Source: Mycolicibacterium xanthum (lineage in GTDB: Bacteria; Actinomycetota; Actinomycetes; Mycobacteriales; Mycobacteriaceae). From it: a DNA stretch of 64,000 nucleotides. Each line of letters begins with the position of its first letter. The stretch's first letter is position 1. Of the stretch, positions 59,155-64,000 are shown in pieces. The translations under genes and the position numbers were made by a program. The stretch spans positions 43,025 through 107,024 of the forward strand of contig NZ_JAIFZS010000042.1 of the NCBI RefSeq assembly GCF_019710635.1, written 5' to 3'. The notes beneath the pieces were generated by a model. That model did not search any database, was not told where the DNA came from, and was given only the letters and a program-made list of their open reading frames with translations.

Positions 59155-59177
59155 GGTTCAAGTCCCCCTTCGCCCAC
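59155..59177 (+). repeat. attR: attR core (23-bp direct repeat)
   Basis: Identical to 49018-49040: the 3' end of tRNA-Leu without the rest of the gene. Sequence to the right (CACGAGCGG and on) should be the original chromosomal flank of the tRNA gene. Confidence 0.93.
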
Positions 59178-59209
59178 CACGAGCGGTTCTGCGAACCGCG
59201 AGCACTTAA

Positions 59210-59235
59210 GTCACGACCTTGAAAGAGGTCGTGAC
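59210..59235 (+). terminator. Terminator hairpin, originally of tRNA-Leu
   Basis: GTCACGACCT (59210-59219) pairs with AGGTCGTGAC (59226-59235), a perfect 10-bp stem with a 6-nt loop followed by CTTTGTGTTT. It lies 32 bp beyond attR, so before insertion it followed tRNA-Leu closely. The element has separated the tRNA from this terminator. A smaller hairpin (GCGGTT/AACCGC) lies just before it. Confidence 0.75.
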
Positions 59236-59567
59236 CTTTGTGTTTGGGTGGGGGGAGGGGGGTATCCGAGCGTCGTGCGACAGGAATTGGGGACTTCTGT
59301 CGGCAAGTCCCGTTTCGCAGTAGGCGGCGCTCACTTAGGGGTGTCGAACCGCAGGCAGGCACTGAGGGCTGTCGGTGTCTATGGCGACGTTTTGGGGATG
59401 GTTGCGTAGCAGGAACGCGCACCCCAATCCGTGCGCGCTGGGGTGTCCATCGCGTGGCGGAACCCTCAATTAAGTGCGGCCGCCGAAATGACCGTGACCA
59501 CCGCACCCGGCGCCGACCGGCATCAACAGCTATCCGCAGGCCCTTTATCCAAGTGTTGGAGCTGGTT
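59236..59567. other. Non-coding region between tRNA terminator and helicase gene
   Basis: About 330 bp with no frame I can support. CACCCCA/TGGGGTG (59420-59426 / 59439-59445) could form a weak hairpin. Nothing else recognised. Confidence 0.5.
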
Positions 59568-62500
59568 TTAGCGCTTGGGCGCAGGGCCTCTCGGCGCCTT
59601 CCACGTCCAGCTGGGGATGGAGTCCAACCGCTGCTGCCTATCAAGGCTGAGGGTGCCCTTCACGTGAAGCCGACGCTGGCGAACCGTCCATGTGCCTAGC
59701 GGGTATCCGTCCTCCGTGACGAATGCCGCAGGAACTCGGGCGTCGCCATATCTAGCCGTGTATTCCTGCAGGATGCGAAAGCCCTCCTCCCACTTCTCGG
59801 CGTGTGGATCCCAGGACCAACCAGGCAGATCCGCAAGACGCGCTGCCCGGTCGATTTCCAGTTCCCCTTTTCCGTGTCTCGTCCGCTGCTTGAGTACCCA
59901 CCGACCCAAGGCGAATCCGTCGACGACGCAGTCGCCAAGAACCCGCGCGTCTCCGTTCCGTGCGATGTAGGCAACCAAATGTTTGAGCCCTTCCTCCCAC
60001 CTGTCCTCGTTGGCTCGCCACGACCAGCCATCGAGGCGCTCCAGGCGCGCGACCCGTTCAGAGGCGAGGCGACTATCTCTGAAGCTGCTGCGCTGCCGCG
60101 CCACCCACCGGCCGAGGGGGTAGCCGTCCGCCGCGGTGTAGTCGAACGAAACTCGGGCGTTGCCGTTTGCCGCCACGTAGGCCTCCAGGGATGCGAACCC
60201 TTCCTCCCACTGGGCGCTTACCGGCTCCCAATTCCATCCGGACAGGCTTGCCAAGCGGTCAGCGCGATCGGCGCCCAACTTTCCTTTCGCGTGCAGGGCG
60301 CGCTGCACACCCACCCAGTTGCCCAGTGGAGAGCCGGATTCGGTCGCGTAGCTGTCTGGCACGCGGGAGTCTCCATGCTCTGTGACGTATACCTGGAGCT
60401 CAGCAAACCACTCCTCCCACTTGTCTTGTTGGGGATTCCAAGTCCAACCGGGGAGGGCTTCCAAGAGTTCTCGTCGGTCCGGCCGCAGTGTTCCCCTTTT
60501 GTGGTCGCGGCGTTGTACGTCGACCCACGTGCCCAGTTGAAATCCGTTCGCGATCGTCTTCTTGGCAGGGATAGGAACATCGGGGCCGCTTTTTAGGTGT
60601 TCGCGTAGCCGGCGCAATCCTTCATGCCACTGGTCATCTTTCGGGTTCCAACTCCACCCGGGAACTGCGCCGAGTCGTCGCTCGCGATCCGGATCAATGG
60701 TGCCGTTCGCGCGTTTGGCGCGCTGCTGGGACGCCCAGGTGCCCAGACTGAATCCGTCGACCTCACACCGCTGGGGTACCGACTGGGGTCCATGTTGGTC
60801 GATGTATTGCATCAGTGCGTTGAAGCCCGCTTCCCACTGGTCGGCGAACGGATCCCAGGTCCATCCGGGTAGCGCTTCCAGCTGAAGCCGACGGTCTTCG
60901 CGGAGTGTGTTTTCGGCGTAGGCGACCCGCTGCCGTGTAACCCATCCCGCGAGTTTTACTCTGTCGACCTCACAGCCTCGGGGCACCCGCGAGTGTCCAT
61001 GCTCAGAGACGTATCGCTCCAGTACGCCGAACATGAAGTCCCAACTCGCGGTGGTCTGCTCCACCAGCCGTACGTTGAATGCGTCGGCGAAGTCGGTGCC
61101 CACCGCGACAGGTACATCGACATGGATCTTGTCGGGCAGCAGCGGGTTTCCGCCTATGCGGCCGATCTGCCGGCGCAGCTCATCAAGCTGCTCGCCCAAT
61201 TCCTCGTCGTGGGCTCGTAGGGCTTTGATGACGTCCCACACCGGCTTGAACACTGACGAATCCAGGGCTACGTCGGGTTCCTCGTCGGTGTCGATAAACA
61301 CCGGGATGACAATCGTGCCAACGGTTTTCCCCTCGGACCTGCGGATTGCGCGTCCCACCGCCTGGACGATGTCCACCTCGCTGCGGCGGGGGTCGATGAA
61401 CGCCACACCATCGAGGGTTGGCACGTCCACACCCTCGGAGAGGCAGCGGACGTTGGCCAGGAGGCCACGGTCGGCGTCATCGAGGCGTCCCAGGTGCTGT
61501 AGCAACACGTAGCGGTCCCCGGCGGGCATCTCCCCGGTCGCGACGTCGGACCACAAGGTGCCCCTCGGCCGCTGTGGTGCGGGTATCCAGGCGATCACGT
61601 CGGGCATTGAGGCAGCGAACTCCCGAGCTCTCTTGACGCGGGAGTGGAACGAGATCACCCGGCGCAGGTTGTATCTCCGCATCGCCTTGGCCAGACCGAT
61701 CTGCCCGGCCAGGGTCGCCGCGTTGTCGATTGTCTTACCGTCGCGGGTGACCAGGCTTCCCTTTTCGGCCCACGCGCGGTAAGTCCCGCCATCGACACCG
61801 ACGACGGCCACCTGGTAATCGGTGAGCAGATCACGTTCGATGGCCTCACCGAACGGCAGCCGATGGAACACCGGCCCGAACTCCTCCTCGTCGTCCATCG
61901 AAGCGACTTCGTAGTCAGCGTCCTGGGCGGCCTTGAGTACCCTGCCGGTGAAGTAGCGCGGGGTGGCCGTCATGAACAGTCGGCGGGTTCCCTTGATCGC
62001 CGCGGGGTTCAGCACGGTGGCGAAGTCCGACGACACCGGCCCGGCCACTCGGTGCGCCTCGTCGGCGATGACGAGGTCGAACCCAGGAACCCGGCTGAGT
62101 TTGAACGCCGCCTCGATCTGCGGTGAGGACTGATAGGTCGAGAAGACCACCAGTGGCCCGGAGTTTCGGCGCAGGAACACCGCGATCTCCTTCGGGTCGG
62201 TGGTGACCGGGACTCCGAGGTCGGCGGTATGGGCGAGCGCGGCGTCGTCGGTGCCAGCGACAGTGTCGTCGGAACACACCGGCAGTGAGGCGAAATCGTT
62301 GGTGCAGTTGGCCCGCCACTCGTTGAGTGTCTGCTTGAGCAGCGACAGTGACGGCAGCAGCACAAGCGTCCGATGGGCTTTCAGGTTCTCGGTGATGAAC
62401 AAACCGTTGAGGGTCTTGCCGGTTCCGCAGGCCATGATGAGCTGGCCGCGGTCAGAAGTCATGAATCCCTTCAGTACATCGCGGACCGCCTCGGCCTGGT

Positions 62501-62990
62501 GCGGCCGGGGCTGGGCGGGCTTGCGACGCTTCGCCCGGCGCAGGAACGCCGGCGACGTCGGCCAATCCACCGAAGCTGCACGCAGGTCGTTGAGGCGGAA
62601 GAAGCTGCTCCGCTTCTCCTGCTGCTGGATGGTGCGCTCGCCGATGCGGTCGATCAGGTCTGTGGTGGCAATCAGCATTCGGTAGGCGAACACCTTGCGG
62701 CCCGACTCGGCCAGGAACTTATCCACGTCCTTCTTCGACACCCGGTACTTGGGGTCATAGGCCTTGGCTTGGATCGCCCACAGGCCCCTGTTCCAGTCCT
62801 CAGCTACCAGGTCGATCCCGGCGTCCCCACCCCACCGACCCGGCCACTCGTCCCACAGCCACACCCGCCGCAGTTCACTGCGATATACCGGGTCATTCTC
62901 CAGAAACCACTTGCAGACGTGTTCGAACTGCCGGCCGCGAACCCGCGAGTCAGCATCAAGGTTGCCGTACAGGCCGTCGAAATCCCCCAT
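59568..62990 (-). CDS. Mrr-like nuclease/DEAH helicase with seven helicase-associated repeats
   Basis: 1140 aa. Residues about 18-115 look like a restriction-endonuclease (Mrr_cat) domain: Glu23, GGDAGID60LVAED and WAIQ74AK76, the D-QxK nuclease core. An SF2 helicase follows: PRPHQAEAVRDVL, Walker A ACGTGKT (187-193), DEAH (310-313), MTATPRYF, and motif VI QAVGRAIRR (543-551). From Trp650 to the end, seven HA (PF03457-type) repeats of 69-70 residues each carry the W...F..L..Y....G...VP...LG.WV..QR...L...R...L..LPGW.W pattern. Repeat 3 is the most divergent. It probably translocates on and cleaves DNA. Accessory location suggests defence; no methylase partner is visible. Confidence 0.85.
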   Translation of the reverse strand: MGDFDGLYGNLDADSRVRGRQFEHVCKWFLENDPVYRSELRRVWLWDEWPGRWGGDAGIDLVAEDWNRGLWAIQAKAYDPKYRVSKKDVDKFLAESGRKVFAYRMLIATTDLIDRIGERTIQQQEKRSSFFRLNDLRAASVDWPTSPAFLRRAKRRKPAQPRPHQAEAVRDVLKGFMTSDRGQLIMACGTGKTLNGLFITENLKAHRTLVLLPSLSLLKQTLNEWRANCTNDFASLPVCSDDTVAGTDDAALAHTADLGVPVTTDPKEIAVFLRRNSGPLVVFSTYQSSPQIEAAFKLSRVPGFDLVIADEAHRVAGPVSSDFATVLNPAAIKGTRRLFMTATPRYFTGRVLKAAQDADYEVASMDDEEEFGPVFHRLPFGEAIERDLLTDYQVAVVGVDGGTYRAWAEKGSLVTRDGKTIDNAATLAGQIGLAKAMRRYNLRRVISFHSRVKRAREFAASMPDVIAWIPAPQRPRGTLWSDVATGEMPAGDRYVLLQHLGRLDDADRGLLANVRCLSEGVDVPTLDGVAFIDPRRSEVDIVQAVGRAIRRSEGKTVGTIVIPVFIDTDEEPDVALDSSVFKPVWDVIKALRAHDEELGEQLDELRRQIGRIGGNPLLPDKIHVDVPVAVGTDFADAFNVRLVEQTTASWDFMFGVLERYVSEHGHSRVPRGCEVDRVKLAGWVTRQRVAYAENTLREDRRLQLEALPGWTWDPFADQWEAGFNALMQYIDQHGPQSVPQRCEVDGFSLGTWASQQRAKRANGTIDPDRERRLGAVPGWSWNPKDDQWHEGLRRLREHLKSGPDVPIPAKKTIANGFQLGTWVDVQRRDHKRGTLRPDRRELLEALPGWTWNPQQDKWEEWFAELQVYVTEHGDSRVPDSYATESGSPLGNWVGVQRALHAKGKLGADRADRLASLSGWNWEPVSAQWEEGFASLEAYVAANGNARVSFDYTAADGYPLGRWVARQRSSFRDSRLASERVARLERLDGWSWRANEDRWEEGLKHLVAYIARNGDARVLGDCVVDGFALGRWVLKQRTRHGKGELEIDRAARLADLPGWSWDPHAEKWEEGFRILQEYTARYGDARVPAAFVTEDGYPLGTWTVRQRRLHVKGTLSLDRQQRLDSIPSWTWKAPRGPAPKR

Positions 62991-63430
62991 GGGCGAAAAA
63001 GTCTAGAAGCTAGACCCGACAGGCCTGAGGGACTTGGGCTGCATGCGGCCGGGCGCTGCCGATAATCAGGACTTCTGTCAAGGGCAACGGCCGATGTGCG
63101 GCGTGGCGAGTGGTGCGTGGTGTCCGGAAAACGACGGTTGTTCGGACAGCCGCCGGCCCATCGATTCACAGGCCGGCGCCCGGACGGGATCCGGACGGCG
63201 GCGGTGGCCTGACCCCTTCTGCTGGAGAGAACTGCCGCTTGAGATCCGTAGGTCCTTGCGACCGATACGACGCGACTCAGGTCAGAAGGTGGAATTTTGG
63301 CAGTCTTCTGCCACCACCGCGCTATACGAGATGTCGCCGTGCGGATAAGGAGTGCATCGCGGCCAAAACGGCATTGCTCTCGGCGGACCATCGCATCGGC
63401 CGGCATTTCGGATCGCAGCGCGGCGCTCTA
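62991..63430. promoter_or_regulatory. Upstream region of the helicase gene with a palindromic operator candidate
   Basis: GTCTAGAAGCTAGAC at 63001-63015 is a perfect 6-bp inverted repeat with a 3-nt spacer, only 10 bp before the helicase ATG, where it would overlap the ribosome site or transcript start. No supported gene in the remaining 400 bp; frames here do not resemble known proteins, and the transposase remnant becomes recognisable only from about 63431. Confidence 0.45.
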
Positions 63431-64000
63431 GACACCACCACCGAGGACCTCGCCACCGCCGGGGTCGACCAAACCGGCGCGTTGTTGGAGCTCAACCGGC
63501 TGTTCATGGCCTGGGTGGAGACCGAATACCACCGCCGCACACATTCGGAGACCGAGCAGGCGCCGCTGGCACGCTGGCAGACCGGATGGGAGCGGCTCGG
63601 CGGGTCACCGGCGCTACCGAGCGCGGCGGATCTGACCGAGGCGTTCCTGTGGTCGGAATTCCGGGTGGTAACCAAGACCGCCACCGTGTCGCTGCACGCC
63701 AACACCTACCGGGTCGACCTGGCCCTGGCCGGACGCCGGGTGGAGCTGGTCTTCAGCCCCTTTGATCTGGAGAGTATCGAGGTCCGCGACCGCGGCCGCA
63801 GCTTCGGTGCTGCGCTGCCGCACACCATCACCCGCCACGCCCATCCCAAGGCCCGACCCGAGAACCCGGATTCGGCTCCGGTGGTGACGGGGATCGACTA
63901 CCTGGCGTTGACCGCCGCCGCCCACCACGAGCAGCTGCGCGGCGATGAACGCATCGGCTACCACGCCCTCTACGGCGCCGATGCCGTGGCCACCGACGGC
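63431..64000 (+). pseudogene. DDE transposase, C-terminal remnant (5' truncated, runs off window)
   Basis: The frame starting DTTTEDLATAGVDQTGALLELN reads through to the window edge. LELNRLFMAWVETEYHRRTHSETEQAPLARWQ matches the C-terminal end of a Mu/IS481-like DDE core, and FRVVTKTATVSLHANTYRVDLALAGRRVELVFSPFDLESIEVR matches the Mu-transposase C-terminal beta-barrel. The catalytic DDE region that should precede it is absent from this frame and from the other frames upstream, so the 5' part has been lost. In relatives an AAA+ partner ATPase gene follows, which could lie past the window. Confidence 0.75.

Larger units (their letters stand above)
49018..59177 (+). mobile_element. Integrated 10.2-kb phage-satellite-like element
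   Basis: Bounded by 23-bp identical direct repeats (49018-49040 in tRNA-Leu and 59155-59177). All recognisable genes run left to right: integrase, excisionase, Cys-rich protein, initiator with iterons, small proteins, TerS-like protein, capsid protein, gp10-like protein and tape measure. No large terminase, portal, protease, tail tube, baseplate, lysis or repressor gene is recognised. Genes are intact and tightly packed with 4-bp overlaps, unlike a decaying prophage. GC is clearly lower at 50.4-51.9 kb. Best explanation: a satellite that replicates itself and borrows missing parts from a helper phage. Alternative: a deleted but still coding-intact prophage. Confidence 0.8.

Noticed and set aside
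49018..59177. Interpretation as an ordinary decayed prophage
   Set aside because: Not fully excluded, but reading frames are intact, spacing is compact, att repeats are identical and an iteron origin is present, all of which favour a functional satellite.
58917..59222. 101-aa frame with repeated ENLPQ/NLPQA text crossing attR
   Set aside because: The repetition is caused by the DNA hairpin array, the frame runs through attR into host DNA, and there is no convincing ribosome site or family.
63034..63348. 104-aa frame upstream of the transposase remnant
   Set aside because: No recognisable domain or ribosome site, and its frame differs from that of the transposase remnant.

Overview
The window is about 64 kb of high-GC actinobacterial chromosome. 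Gene order and protein sequences identify it as a fast-growing mycobacterium (Mycobacterium/Mycolicibacterium type): rsmA-trxB-trxA-cwlM // parB-parA-rsmG-khpB-yidC-yidD-rnpA-rpmH // dnaA-oriC-dnaN-gnd-recF-dciA-gyrB-gyrA, then cwsA-ppiA-crgA-pabA and the pknB-pknA-pbpA-rodA-pstP-fhaB-fhaA operon. A gnd gene between dnaN and recF is, as I recall, typical of the M. smegmatis side of the genus. The species was not determined.

Layout. 1-9.6 kb: thioredoxin system, CwlM and the leftward parB to rpmH block, with a perfect parS in the first codons of rsmG and a near-perfect one in parA. 9.6-21.9 kb: dnaA, oriC, clamp, RecF, helicase loader DciA, gyrase and a DUF3566 membrane protein. 21.9-22.3 kb: tRNA-Ile, a 41-residue membrane peptide and tRNA-Ala. 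22.3-35.4 kb: a block absent from the M. tuberculosis order at this place, with an acetyltransferase, a lipoprotein PBP4-type carboxypeptidase, a complete yrbEAB-mceABCDEF lipid-import operon and serine deaminase. 35.4-48.7 kb: division and cell-wall growth genes controlled by Ser/Thr phosphorylation. PknB and its known target CwlM are both here.

48.96-59.18 kb: tRNA-Leu(CAG) is the attachment site of a 10.2-kb integrated element bounded by identical 23-bp direct repeats. All its genes point the same way: tyrosine integrase, excisionase-type HTH protein, Cys-rich protein, a probable replication initiator carrying six phased iterons inside its gene, a P27-like small terminase, several unknown small proteins, an HK97-type major capsid protein, a gp10-like protein and a 1010-aa tape-measure protein. 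I find no large terminase, portal, protease, tail tube, baseplate or lysis gene. This looks like a phage satellite with an unusual mixture of its own capsid, TerS and tape measure, and is the best candidate here for an undescribed system.

59.2-64 kb: host DNA beyond the right attachment site. It holds a 1140-aa Mrr-like nuclease/SF2 helicase with seven helicase-associated repeats, a candidate stand-alone defence protein, and the 5'-truncated end of a DDE transposase running off the window. Everything rests on reading the sequence. Family names come from recognised motifs and remembered homologues, not from database searches.
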